From: Pyrrhosoma nymphula
Lineage: Eukaryota; Arthropoda; Insecta; Odonata; Coenagrionidae
DNA: 64,000 bases
Direction: 5' to 3'
NCBI GenBank assembly: GCA_963573305.1
Contig: OY754332.1
Location: 54,349,559-54,413,558 of the forward strand
Shown: positions 22,176 to 32,399 of the stretch, one piece after another
Numbering within the stretch: the first letter of the stretch is position 1
Layout of the letters: each line of letters starts with the position of its first letter
Made by a program: the position numbers and the translations under genes
The notes under the pieces: generated by a model
What the model saw: only the letters and a program-made list of their open reading frames with translations
Told to the model about the DNA's origin: nothing
Database searches by the model: none

Positions 22176-22601
22176 ATTGGGCGGAGGTTGGCCTTTTTAC
22201 ATTGCGAAGGAAACGAGGAGTGTTGCAGGGAAAACTCATAAAGTTGAATATTTACGGGAAGATGGCCGGAAGGCAGAGGTAAACGAATTGTTTGGGCAAG
22301 TCGTCAGGGCCGGTAGATTTAGATTTAATGTTTCTTAATTCCTTTAGAACTGCGTCGGAGTGAGGCATTTTTAGATAAAAATTGTCCGGGTTGAACGGAA
22401 CTGTTAAGTTTAGAGGCGAGAAGATAAGTGCGCTGGGTGGACTAGAAAAAGGTCTAGCAGAAAAATATGAGTTTAATTCCTCAATTTGGAGGGAACAATT
22501 GGGAGCATTTGCTTTTTGGGGGGAATGAGTTGCAGGCGGCGTAGTTCAGCCCATAAAGACGCGGAAGTTCTAACGCTAGAAAGTTTTTCGGTTAAATATA
22601 C

Positions 22602-23615
22602 TTATGTGGACTTTCGAATTACGGCTTGCGTTTTATTACGCAAAATTTTAAAAGCAGTGTAAGTATCGGCGTTGTTCGTTTTAATAAATCTTTTGCACAT
22701 GCGATCTCTTTTTCGCATTAATGCACTAATTTCAGGCATAATCCACGCAGCGGGGCGGTGCCTAAGATAGATGATCTTTATTGGTGCAGCGTAATTTAGG
22801 ATGTCGAGAAATTTCGATGTAAAGACAGCAACTTTCTCGTCAATAGATCGCTTCTCGAAGAAGTCACTCCAATTCTCCAAATCGATTTTACTCAACAGAT
22901 TCTCTTGGTTGGTTTTATTGATAGCACGGTAGGAAAAGTGGGATTGCGTGAATGGTTGCATTTCGAATTTGTATACTACCGATATAAGGTCATGGTGAGA
23001 AAGAAAAGGAACTGGACATTGATCCGAGTTAAGAACATTGCTCATATCGGCGACCGCAATCAGGTCCAGCCAGGTATGACTGTTTACCAAGTGATGAATA
23101 CAGTTAAAATCTACTAGTGTCAGATTAAGCGAAAAAAACAGGTTAGATAAATAGACTTGATCTGGTTGGTTGCTATTAAAGTCAGAATTGAAATCACCAA
23201 GGACAACAGCATCTTGATAAATGGGGACATTAGAGTATAGGTCGTTTTTCAGGTCTTTGGAGAAGCCGACTTTATATGGTCTATAGACAATTACCAGAAG
23301 TAATTTGTTTGACCTCGAAGAAATTTCGAGGAACAGGTATTCCACTGATAGACGCTTTTCAAGGGACGAGGAGCATATTTGCCTGGCAGACCGGCTGTTG
23401 TGTATGTAATCTCCAACGCCTTCACCTCTTTTCTCAGCTCTACCCCTACGGTAGAGTGAGTAATCCTAAAGACCGACTAATTCTGATGGGTCATTAGATT
23501 TCAACCAGGTCTCTGATATGGCTATTACATGAAAAAAGACACCCAAGAAGTAATTACAGAATTCATCATAGTGGGCTTTTATCGACTGTGCGTTCACGTG
23601 GCATAATTTTCGTTC
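22602..23615 (-). pseudogene. LINE B APE-type endonuclease
   Basis: Reading 5' to 3' the segments are HVNAQSIKAHYDEF (catalytic Asn region), AISETWLKS (catalytic Glu region), YSLYRRGR and GVGDYIHN, then VYRPYKVG, VVLGDFNSDFN (GDFN motif) and FLSHHDLISV (terminal His-Asp motif, with the usual S-D-H-D altered to S-H-H-D). It continues into a linker with RHRPAAWIMPEISALMRKRDR. A TAG near 23468 splits the domain. Such endonucleases nick the insertion site. Residues downstream link to the RT. Confidence 0.85.
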
Positions 23616-23930
23616 GCTAGTCATCATCGAAAAATATATAATTAAGCTGCCACAGTAAGCACAGTCGATATGCGCTTTCAAGTTTGCCACTAATACACTC
23701 CCTTTTCGAAGCAATATTGCCCTTAAACATGTTATAATTAACCCCTTCTTGTAAATACAGCTTTTCAGAGTAATTTCTCTCAAGAATCCGTGACTGAACA
23801 TAAGCATCATACATAATAAGTAAAGGAATATTCTCGCATATGCAATTTTATATTTCTCGTATATGCAGTATTGAGGGTAATCTACCGGTCAACGTAGGTC
23901 ATATATGAACAGAATAAGAATCTTCTGCGT

Positions 23931-24378
23931 TTTTACAAGCGCAGACTCCAACAAAGTACAGAATTTCTTTCTTTATCTCGACATACGTCCTAGCTATCTT
24001 TATCCTGTCCATCATCTATTTTCTATCATCCTCTTCCCCGCTTACCCAACATTTTCCCATCTATTACCGCCTTCCGCAACCCTCCGTCCCTCATTAACTC
24101 TACCAACCACCTACTCTGTCTCATACTAGCCTCATCCAGAAGATTCAAATCCTCACCACCAGGCCAAGAACTTCCTCATTTGTTCTATTTTCTGTCCTTC
24201 ACGTTTTTATTCATTCTCCTCCGCACCCACATCTCAAACCACTGCAGCTAATTCTCATCTTCCTTCACGTGCAGTCCACGTTTCTGCATCTTACAAAGCT
24301 ACACTCTATATTAAACTCTTCGCCAGCCTCTTCTTTATATCATTACCCAAGGTCTCCTTCATCAGCTCCCTTCTATGA
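23931..24378 (-). mobile_element. RTE-like LINE 3' fragment
   Basis: This aligns with 15151-15545 across its length. Both share the start TTTTTACAAGYGCAGAC, the CCTCCNCNCCCACATCTC.AAC region, and ACACTCTATATTAAACTCTT..CAG.CTCTTCTTTA at the far end. It is pyrimidine-rich on the plus strand because the coding strand is purine-rich. Dead. Confidence 0.65.
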
Positions 24379-24984
24379 GGTAGTAACAAAAAAGAGCTAA
24401 TGACCGGGCAGTAATTAAACGCCCGAGAGAAAAGGGAAAAATCACAAATTGCCTAAATACCGACACTGGGTTTTCCAGGGGATCTTTTATTGGCGTGGCT
24501 GAAGTATTGTTTCATTCTTCCAGTGGATCGGGTTCGAATGAGGGAGATGACGGAGTTTTTCAGTTGAATTCCGATCCCCGCTTCAGTTCTAGGAGGAAAA
24601 AACTTAAAATATAGATCTCCGTCAATCGGATGGAACGTTTATGGACGAACTCGCGACCCCTTGTTGACTTTCGTTAAGAGTATTACCACGCTTTTCACGC
24701 CTGATTTCACTTATATATTGATTTTTCCCATAAGATTCTTTCGCAAGATTTTTTCCTAGTCGTAATAGAGACCATAATGGAATTGTATTTTTAAACTTAA
24801 GCAACTGTAAGAAACTTCAAGTAAATATTATATTACTGATGACCACAAAAACTTTGTTTTATCTCACAGAAATTGTAACTAAATAAACATATGTAAGGTT
24901 TAAACTTGACTCATTTTCTAATGCTGTATGCTGAAAACGCATTCACAACTGAAGATTTGTTTGCGATTCTGTTAAATTACTACA
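24379..24984. other. No recognisable gene
   Basis: Spacer sequence between a LINE scrap and the CXC transposon. A 60-codon frame on the minus strand has no motif. Confidence 0.4.
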
Positions 24985-25385
24985 AGTCCCCTGTCAAATG
25001 TACAAAAACAGGCTCCCGTGTGCTCCTTGATGATGCAAGTGTGGAAGTAGCCTCAATCTCTTCGTTTGACCTTGGAGAAACATAATTTAGATGGTGGCAC
25101 TCTTGAAAATGGTGCGTTTGAATGCTGCGAGCAAAAAACAAAATGGCCGCCATCGCAAACACGTTTTCCTATTTATATCAGTAACCGTTGGTATTACGAA
25201 AAAAGGTTTGCAACTAAAAATGTAGCTACACAGATTTTGCACAGATAAGGTAATTACAATTCTTTATGTAGGATCAACCGTTTTCTCATAAAAAGTACTT
25301 TTATATTTAAAAAAAATGAATGTCACAGTATGAGGCTTTGCAAGCGCATATTTACATGTTTGACATTATTTTTAGGACCTGTTAT
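24985..25385 (+). repeat. Left ~390-bp TIR
   Basis: This is the partner of 27515-27903. The outer 220 bp are best conserved. The tip is AGTCCCCTGTCAAATGTACA. Confidence 0.85.
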
Positions 25386-25483
25386 TAATTTATAAAATAT
25401 TTTCACGGTATTATATTTAGCTGTTATTATATTTCTTTGCTTGAAATTATTGTTTTTTTTCAGAGTAGAAGGTAAGAAGACAG

Positions 25484-26376
25484 ATGGAGCCTGTATTTAA
25501 TGCTCATTTGACAAATAAAAGGAAGGCAGACAAGCTATGCTGTTTCATCTGTAGTTCCCAATCGTCAGAGACGCTTATGAGAAAATTGTTGTGTGTCTAA
25601 AAAAACGGGCAAAATATGGCGAGGAGAATAGTGAAAACATATTGAAGAATTTCGGAAGTGATTTTAGCGTAGGGACATTAAAAAAAAACAATTTGAAGTT
25701 GCACCGATATTGTTACATAATTGTTACCCACAAATAAAATAATTGATAGGCTTCAAAACAAGTACGAGTGTTTGCAGTCAACATCTACAGACCAAGAGGT
25801 ATGTACTCAAACAAATGTACTTTCCTCGGAGGCTACAAGGTAACAAACCGCTGCCTACGAAAAGGAAAAGTGCTTTTTTGTGATCAGGCAGCGGGGGAAA
25901 AAGAAAAACTAAGGAGAGTTTCAACCGACAAAGCTGGCCAAAACTTACGTAAATCCATTGAACTGACAAATGATAATAAACTCATAGTAAGGCTAAATGA
26001 AATAATAAATATCAATGATGCCCATGCAATTGATGTCATGTACCATCAAAAATCTTGGACAAAATATGTCACGAATGTTCTTCGATCTGCAATTAGAGAT
26101 GTGATGAAAATCATCCGCACGAGCAGAGGAGTATTTCGTCAATTTCGTCAGCAGTCGAATTCATCAATATTCTGGAAGGAAAACTTTCCAAAGGTCAAAT
26201 TTTTGCAATTGATGTTCTTGGAGAAGCATATAAGACTATTTGCGTTTCCAATAATGTACAGAAACCGTCCATGTCACGTAGGCAGTTATAGGTATTTATT
26301 GAGACGGAGCTATCGGACAAGGAAATTGAATTTTCTCGTCCCAGACAGTGTAACATACCAGAGCGAGTTTCCTTGA
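25484..26376 (+). pseudogene. Transposon protein, N-terminal part
   Basis: A polypyrimidine run and CAG at 25449-25463, resembling a 3' splice site, precedes a possible ATG at 25484. The first frame has a C-x2-C pair (CCFIC). After frameshifts, the clean frame 25768-26376 carries KVLFCDQAAGEKEKLRRVST (a C-x2-like pair followed by a Ser/Thr step), LIVRLNEI and AHAIDVMYHQKSW. This order is the typical N-terminal region of the uncharacterised ORF family, where the last segment usually reads like AKYHxxC; here the Cys is Trp. Another frame near 26200 reads VFAIDVLGEAYKT. Nothing is known to me about its biochemistry. Confidence 0.6.
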
Positions 26377-26693
26377 AGTGTATCACAGAAGAACTGTTAG
26401 CAGAGGCTTATATTTATGGTGACCAAAAAATGACCGAACTTGATGTTTTGTTTCAGGCTGTAAACATAATCAGAAATCCTGTATTAAAATCAAAGCTGTG
26501 GAATTATGATGGCTCTGTTCCAGAAGATCTCAGTAGTATTATACCAAATGAAATTATTTGCTTCTTTAAGTGGTGCATTGGGGGAAGAAGGGCATTTCAT
26601 CAGGGAAAAAGGGAAAACATGAAGAAGTTGGAAGGCAGGTTGTCACATGTCACAAATTATGATGGAAAATTGTCTCTCTCGCATGTAAGTTGA
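26373..26693 (+). pseudogene. Transposon protein, central part
   Basis: The frame continues the same protein after a shift: KCITEELLAEAYIYGDQKMT, FQAVNIIRNPVLKSKL and SSIIPNEIICFFKWCIGG. In related ORFs this last helix (FF.W.IG) is followed by several hundred residues, perhaps the catalytic part. Here only about 45 unrelated-looking residues follow before a stop. That suggests an internal deletion and a non-autonomous derivative. Confidence 0.55.
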
Positions 26694-26762
26694 AAAGAAG
26701 CAGTCTACTCAGTTTTATCATACAAGGGACTTACCACTTAAAACAGCTATCAAGCTAAAAAT

Positions 26763-27363
26763 TTGGCTGAATTGGTGACTACACTGTCACTCACTGAAGA
26801 TGTCAGGACTAACTTGGAGGCGTTCATTTGTCAGCGTTATATCTCCAAAACAACACTGACCGACATAGGAGCTGTGCGATGGTTGTTGTTGACAAAGGAA
26901 CAATGTCAAGATGAGAACCTTCCTCCAACAAGATCTGCACTGGATCCGGCATTGCTAAGGGCTCACCTTCAGTGTTTTGAGTGGAATCAGGACCTAATTC
27001 TGCATCCCAATCACCCACCACCCTCAGATTTTGATGGAACAAAATAGGGAGTGCATACGAGCTTGTTGCTTGTACCAACCTTTGTGAACCAGACCTTATC
27101 TTGGAACTTTGTCGCTGCTCATGCTCCAAAAGGCGTTGCTCTCCTCCATGTGCATGTCAGTCAAATGGACTCCAGTGCACTGAAATGTGAAATGCGAAGG
27201 TAATCCCGACCGTTGTGACAATATGGGAGAGTGCGACCTAGACGATGACGAAGGTTTTGGTCTAAGTGAGATTTGGATTGAAATTGACGATGATTGTAAT
27301 GAAAAATGTAACTGTAGTAGTGGCAAGTATTATTGTCTCCACTCTGTCTATATAAATCTGTAA
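26763..27363 (+). pseudogene. Transposon protein, C-terminal part with CXC-like domain
   Basis: The first frame (26763-27047) reads LEAFICQRYISKTTLTDIGA, LPPTRSALDPALLRAHLQC and EWNQDL. In this ORF family the LPPT..AL..H..R box is usual near the C-terminus. After a one-base shift, VACTNLCEP is followed by a cysteine-dense segment with spacing C-x-C-x-C-x4-C-x4-C-x-C-x6-C (about 27098-27160), much like the CXC motif of tesmin/TSO1 DNA-binding proteins. It ends in an acidic tail (DLDDDEGFGLSE) and a stop at 27361-27363. A TGA and a frameshift interrupt it. The CXC-like part may bind zinc and DNA; this is inference. Confidence 0.65.
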
Positions 27364-27514
27364 AAATTGTATTTCTTCCACAGTATACGCATTAAATGTT
27401 AAAACTATGCTGGTACTTTTTATTTTTCAATTTCCTATGACACAACAAAAGGGAAAGGAGATATTTTTTAATTTATTAGTGTTTAATGAATTAATTATTA
27501 TAAGAATCATCCAG

Positions 27515-27903
27515 TGGTCATGTAAATAATGTTAAGCATGTAAATATGCGCTTGAAAAACCATCATAGACATTCATTTTTATTTTTGAAAAATATAAAAG
27601 TAATTTTTATGACAAAACGGTTGATCCTGCATCAAAATTTGTATTTATCTTTTCTGTGCATAATCTGTGAAGATACATGTTTTGTTTCAAACTTTTTTTC
27701 TTAATCCCTACGGTTACTGATATAAATAGGAAAACGTGTTTGCGAGGGCGGCCATTTTGTTTTTTGCCCGCAGCAATCAGACGCACCATTTTCAAGAGTA
27801 CCACCATCGAAATTATGCTTCTCCAAGGTCAAACGAAGAGATTGAGGTAACTTCCACACTTGCATCATCAAGGAGCACACGGATGTACACTTGACAGGGG
27901 ACT
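27515..27903 (-). repeat. Right ~390-bp TIR
   Basis: Inverted partner of 24985-25385. Confidence 0.85.
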
Positions 27904-28835
27904 ATACGGTGAGTAGTTGTTTCATTTTTAATAATAGTTGAGAAATAATTCTAACCACACTTTTAAATTTTTGACGAGATCTATGCGTTGGAAATTCCTC
28001 ATATTTTTAATGCAGTCTCTTTAGAGTGCCCACTGATACCATTTCCCTTTGAAAAACGTCTGGTATTTTTTTTGCAAAAAATCTCGGAAAGTATAATATT
28101 AAGTGGCTGACGTTTCCTTACCATTGAAAAGATGTTTTTTTCTGTATAATTAGGTCAAATTCGTCGATTTTTATGAGAAGTTATATCTTGCTGAAACTAA
28201 TTTAAACACTCAAATCCTATCAACTTATCCTAATAGGTCCAAGTGTTCAAAGTTGGTGGTCACTTCCTTAAGATTACGAACCAACTGGCTCTTCTGAGAA
28301 AGTTCTAAATTTTTTTCCCTAGCCAGAGGATAGAAGGTAATCTGGGGTTCCGTTCATTCAATCAGCAAGGGATCAATTGACCTCTGACCCCACTACGGTC
28401 CCTCGATCAACTCTGGCGTCTCAATGGGATGGTGCCCGTTGCGCAAGACTCAACACCGGGAGAAGATAATTTATGAATGCGTAGCCCTTTCCCTCTCTCG
28501 ACCATTAATTTCAAACCTAATATTTTGCCCATCCATTATGCCCCGTTATTCATTTGCTCACTGGGTGACTACTCCGGCCCTAGGAGTTCATCAACGCTGC
28601 GCTACTATTCACCGTCAGTGCGCCCTAGGAAAAGATAGAAGTTTTAACCGTTGAATTTCAGTCTGTTTTCCATAACTGATGCAATCAAATCAGACTTTGA
28701 AAGGATAATTTTCGTAAATATTGACCCGGTCCCGAATGGTGGGGACCAGGTCAATATTTCCTCATGAGGTGAATTACCGCCTCAGTAGACTTCCATTAGG
28801 CTAACCGGAGTTCAAAAAACAAATGGATTTTAATA
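27904..28835. other. No gene; one hairpin
   Basis: A hairpin at 28717-28759 (AAATATTGACC.GGTCCC with its complement, 8-nt loop, one unpaired base) stands out. The rest is AT-rich with short frames. Confidence 0.45.
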
Positions 28836-29280
28836 ATTGCAATTGACGCCATTGCTCTTTGCCACCCGAAACCCCACTCCCCGTCGCATTCCGCGCCCTA
28901 AATCACCGTCTCTATTTCAGCGGCTCTTGATATTGCCACCGGGATACCACAGCGTTGGGTTGGGTGAGGGGGTCCCACCCGCCCTCCCCTCCCCTGTAAC
29001 CCCCTCGACGACACCTCGCACCTCTGCCTGCCCCAAATATCTTACCGCTCCCACCCCTAACGTCCCCCGTTGCCTCCACGACCCCCTAGCTTCCACCTCC
29101 CGCAAAGCGCTCCCATATATTATCACGGCTCCGTTCCCGCCCCACACCTCTCCCGTCACTCCCCCCTCCCCCGCCACCCCCTTCCCCGCCACCCCCTCTC
29201 TCACCACCCACCTTATTGCTCATTTGTTTTCGCATTCGATTTCAATCTACTAATTATTCGGTCTCTCTCTCTCTCACGTT
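28836..29280. other. C-rich low-complexity tract
   Basis: Strong C/T skew on the plus strand, with many CCCC and CCACCCC words at 28960-29215 followed by a (TC)n run near 29262. Frames on both strands are Pro- or Gly-rich artefacts. Confidence 0.5.
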
Positions 29281-30703
29281 TGGCCTAATATTTTTTCTTC
29301 CCATCTGCCAGCGACTTCATTATTCCACTCCCACCGAAGTCCAACATTTAAAATTATGAGCGGCGTACGCGTACAGTCGATGGTTATCTTCATTAACGCG
29401 TCCATGGTTTACAATGGCTAATGAAGAGACTATGCAGCAGAATAATAATTTCTTGGCCAAGTCCAACAATATTGTGAAGTGCTTGCTGCTATTGACTGAC
29501 CCGAGATCACTAGAGACAAACGCCGGCTATGCGAGTTTCAGGACAAAACCACGGGTATTGCTTTGAGCGGATCTACAGAGCAGACAGAAATGACAGAGTA
29601 AGTGAATGTTTTTGCAACTCATACGTTTTACCCTTAGAAGCCCAAGGTGTCGATATATTGGCTTCCTCAGGTCGCCTCAAAACACTCATAGACCCGATAT
29701 ATGAGCTCAGAAAAAAGTTCTTTTTTGTTAACTTATTTTCCTTAGAAAGTATATTACTGCTTTATCTTATGTTAATTTACTCATTTCACCAGCAATTTAC
29801 TGTGAGCATCAAAAGAAAATTCGTCATGGGTACTTGGTGAAGCAGTAGATGCACATATACGAATATTTTAAGAAAATATCTGATAAGGATAGGTTACTGT
29901 TTCCCTATGAGTACATGGTAGACGTTTTTCGAAAAGATTAAAAATTGATTTACTTCACTTTTAGGGATCCATTCCACTATCCACGAGTGATTTCGCATGT
30001 TTTATGTCGGCATAGTCTAATAAAGCCAGATAAAAAACGGTTTCCTCTTTATTTGATACACGTAAGCTTTGGGTGTGAAAATTTAGATGGGTGGCTTTAG
30101 AAAAGCTTCTCCTTTATGTTCCCCGTCTTCCACATCACTTGGCTGCAGAATCATCCGCCGTCTACGGCAGAACATCTCCCAGAGCATGTCACGTGGGGCG
30201 GAAGCACGATTTTCGTTGCGCTCAATGAAGTTATGCTCCGGCGTCTCTCACCATACAGGTCTCGAAATGTCACTTCTCAAATCCAATCTTTTCAATACCC
30301 TCTCCCTGAGCGAATGATGCCTTGAAAACATTTTTCAGGAGCTTCGTATGAAATTTTCGAAAGAATGATTTCACCAAAAATCATTTTCAAACAGAATTTT
30401 GATGCCGGGTTCAAAGCTCGTGAGCGCACTACTAGTCCGTTAATTTTCAGTTTTATCAAGAACTTACGTAAAATCTGTACTAATGAGAGTAGAGATATTT
30501 TTCATATTCACTAATCATTAAATCTAGCTTTTTTTGATGCATTTGAGCCTCGCTAGGAAGTCATATTCGATTTATTACTGAGCTTTCGATATTGATAGAG
30601 TATTTATTTACAATATCCTACCCTAATGGGCTGGGACCCAAGAACTAAATGCCCACTAATACGCTTTTGGCTCTTCCTTTCTCAGACTAGGTTTAATCAA
30701 ACT
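29281..30703. other. No confident gene
   Basis: Frames at 29529-29840 (103 codons) and 30087-30325 have no recognised motif. 30090-30300 has mixed composition with overlapping frames and could be an old coding scrap, but I cannot assign it. Confidence 0.35.
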
Positions 30704-30909
30704 TTGCATTGTAACAGAAAACACTTTGTAAATATTTCCACACCAATTTTTTTTTATTTTTTTTATTTTTTATTTATTCAACCGACCTAGGTTTCGGCAA
30801 ACATTGCCATTATCGGCAATGTTTGCCGAAACCTAGGTCGGTTGAATAAAAAAAAATTAAAAAAAATTGGTGTGGAAATATTTACAAAGTGTTTTCTGTT
30901 ACAATGCAA
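30704..30909. repeat. 206-bp near-perfect palindrome
   Basis: The left arm (30704-30806) and right arm (30815-30909) are almost exact inverse copies with a loop of about 6-8 nt. The arms run TTGCATTGTAACAGAAAACA..., an A/T tract, then ACCGACCTAGGTTTCGGCAA and ACATTGCC. The poly-T/poly-A part differs in length between the arms. The core contains the GATAATGGCAATG..GCCGAAACC motif also seen at 17.2 and 31.8 kb. Transcription would give a long hairpin RNA. Confidence 0.9.
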
Positions 30910-31314
30910 TCTGTGACAATTTTCCACAAACTTTCGCCTGATACTTTAAAATCTGTTAATCAAACTGTTGTAAAATGATAAATTGATTAATTTCCTGTAA
31001 AAATGTTATTAAAAACTGAGCATTACCTCATAAAAGTTGCTTTTATGATGACAATTCTCTTAAAAAGAGCTTACATTTTTCATCGCAAATGTTTTCAACT
31101 CTCGCTCAAACCATATACATTTTCAGTAAAACCTTAAAGATACATAAATCAAAATCTATTCCACTGCTGCTATCACTGAACTTCATCAGTTTTTAAGAGG
31201 AACGAAAGATTGAACTGGAGAGAAAGTATTATTTAAAAGATTTTTTCAAGGATAAATCGGAGGATACCAAAGAAGTTTAGCATAATCTCATGGGATTAAA
31301 AAGATATCAGAAAT
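30910..31314. other. No recognisable gene
   Basis: AT-rich sequence between the palindrome and the GAAnnTTC-rich tract. Confidence 0.4.
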
Positions 31315-31600
31315 ATGTAAAAAGTTTGAGAAAGTTCATTGTGGCTATGCAAGTTTATGAAAGTTTTCATGAGACTGTACAAGTTTCCAGGAGGTTCTGT
31401 AAGCTTCTAGAAATTTCTCAAATATTTTTGAAGGTTTGTAAGTTCCTAAAATAAGATTTCAGAAGTTTCTTGAAATTTCAAGGAGATTCTTAAGGTTTAT
31501 AGATGGTTTCATGGGGCTCTCCTGGTTGCTATAAGGTTATAGAAGTTTCTATATCCTGCTGGAAATATCCACAAATTCCAGAAAGTACATTATTTTGGAT
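31315..31600. promoter_or_regulatory. Cluster of heat-shock-element-like GAAnnTTC arrays
   Basis: A four-unit perfect array GAAnnTTCnnGAAnnTTC occurs at 31462-31479 and a perfect three-unit array TTCnnGAAnnTTC at 31405-31417. Two-unit sites include AGAAGTTTCT near 31540 and TTCCAGAA near 31577. Trimeric heat-shock factor binds three or more such units. The sites sit in a degenerate short tandem repeat built on AGAAGTTTCT-like words, so they may be a by-product of the repeat. No heat-shock gene is visible nearby. Confidence 0.45.
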
Positions 31601-31824
31601 TAGTGTTTCTAAACTGTAGGCCAAGGTCAGTAGACTCTCAGAGGGTCCCAGAGGCCATTTGTGGGTTTGTAGGGGTTCGCACTAATTTCATTGTTAAACG
31701 ACAATTATAATAGTTAACATTTTTTTCTTTTTGCTGTCATTACCTCATAATTGCTCGTATTCCATGAGACTGGGAAATAATCACAAATACTTTTTTAATG
31801 TTACATCCTTAGAAAATGACGCCT

Positions 31825-31885
31825 GAAAAAGCCTTGATAATGACTGTGCGAGTCGAAACCTTGGTCGACAATTAAAAAACAATTT
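31825..31885 (+). repeat. CTGATRATG/GAAACC hairpin motif, single copy
   Basis: TTGATAATGACTGTGCGAGTCGAAACCTTGGTCGAC followed by AATTAAAAAACAATTT carries the same order of words as the 17.2 and 30.8 kb hairpins (in 20-base pieces: GATAATGAC, GAGTCGAAACC, GGTCGAC). It is probably the end fragment of the same class of element. Confidence 0.5.
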
Positions 31886-32399
31886 CGTGGACAAAACAAA
31901 GTATTCTTTTTCTTAGTTATGGAGTACCTCCAAGCTACACCTGAGAAAATTAAGTCTACTATAAACGAGTCGTCTGATTGGTTCCGAAGTAATAGGTGTT
32001 GTGAAACTTGGTGTCAGTTGACTGCGAAGAGTCTGCAAAGACTGTGAGACCAGATGATTAGGCAGAGGCACCAAAGGACTCCTCCGTGGACCTCTTGAGG
32101 GACCCTCGCTACCATTGTCAAACCTCTCTTTATATTCTCCTCTCCCTAAGGCAACGCTCGATGCAAACGAGTGCCACGAAGTTTAACTATACCTATACTC
32201 ATAAACTAAATTGATCTCCTTAAAGGCATCGGTAAAACTACATCCCTAGCCGGGGAAATAATTGCCAGAATTTGAAACGATTCAAGACTGAAGCTGTTCA
32301 TATGCTAGCACCATTGCATAAGTCTGTGGCTGAGTTGTCTTAATTTCCCACCGGAGCATAAACATAATATGAATGAATAAATGTGAAGTCAATTTAAAA
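31886..32399. other. No recognisable gene
   Basis: Mixed sequence with no motif or element end recognised. Confidence 0.4.

Larger units (their letters stand above)
20528..23815 (-). mobile_element. LINE family B, endonuclease + RT, ~3.3 kb
   Basis: This is the longest retrotransposon in the window, on the minus strand. The order 5' to 3' is APE endonuclease (about 23610-22602), RT (about 22170-21303), C-terminal tail with LWNSLPKHIR (about 20885-20915), then a 3' tail of AATAAAGTTATTATTATTAT (ATT repeats) at about 20529-20560. The 5' end may be close to complete for ORF2, but ORF1 is not evident. Several stops and frameshifts make it inactive. It uses a different tail ((ATT)n) from family A ((GTAGAT)n). 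Clade is Jockey/I-like by RT style, not resolved. Confidence 0.85.
24985..27903 (+). mobile_element. TIR DNA transposon with CXC-tailed protein, 2.9 kb
   Basis: The left tip AGTCCCCTGTCAA and the right tip TTGACAGGGGACT are inverted. The similarity continues inward for roughly 390 bp on each side (24985-25385; 27515-27903), including GTGTGCTCCTTGATGATGCA, ATTTATATCAGTAACCGT and AGGATCAACCGTTTT. Between the TIRs lie fragments of one protein on the plus strand, with stops and frameshifts and probably an internal deletion near 26690-26760. No clear target duplication was found. The superfamily is uncertain. The protein matches a class of long uncharacterised ORFs I recall from cnidarian, echinoderm and arthropod genomes. 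Confidence 0.85.
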
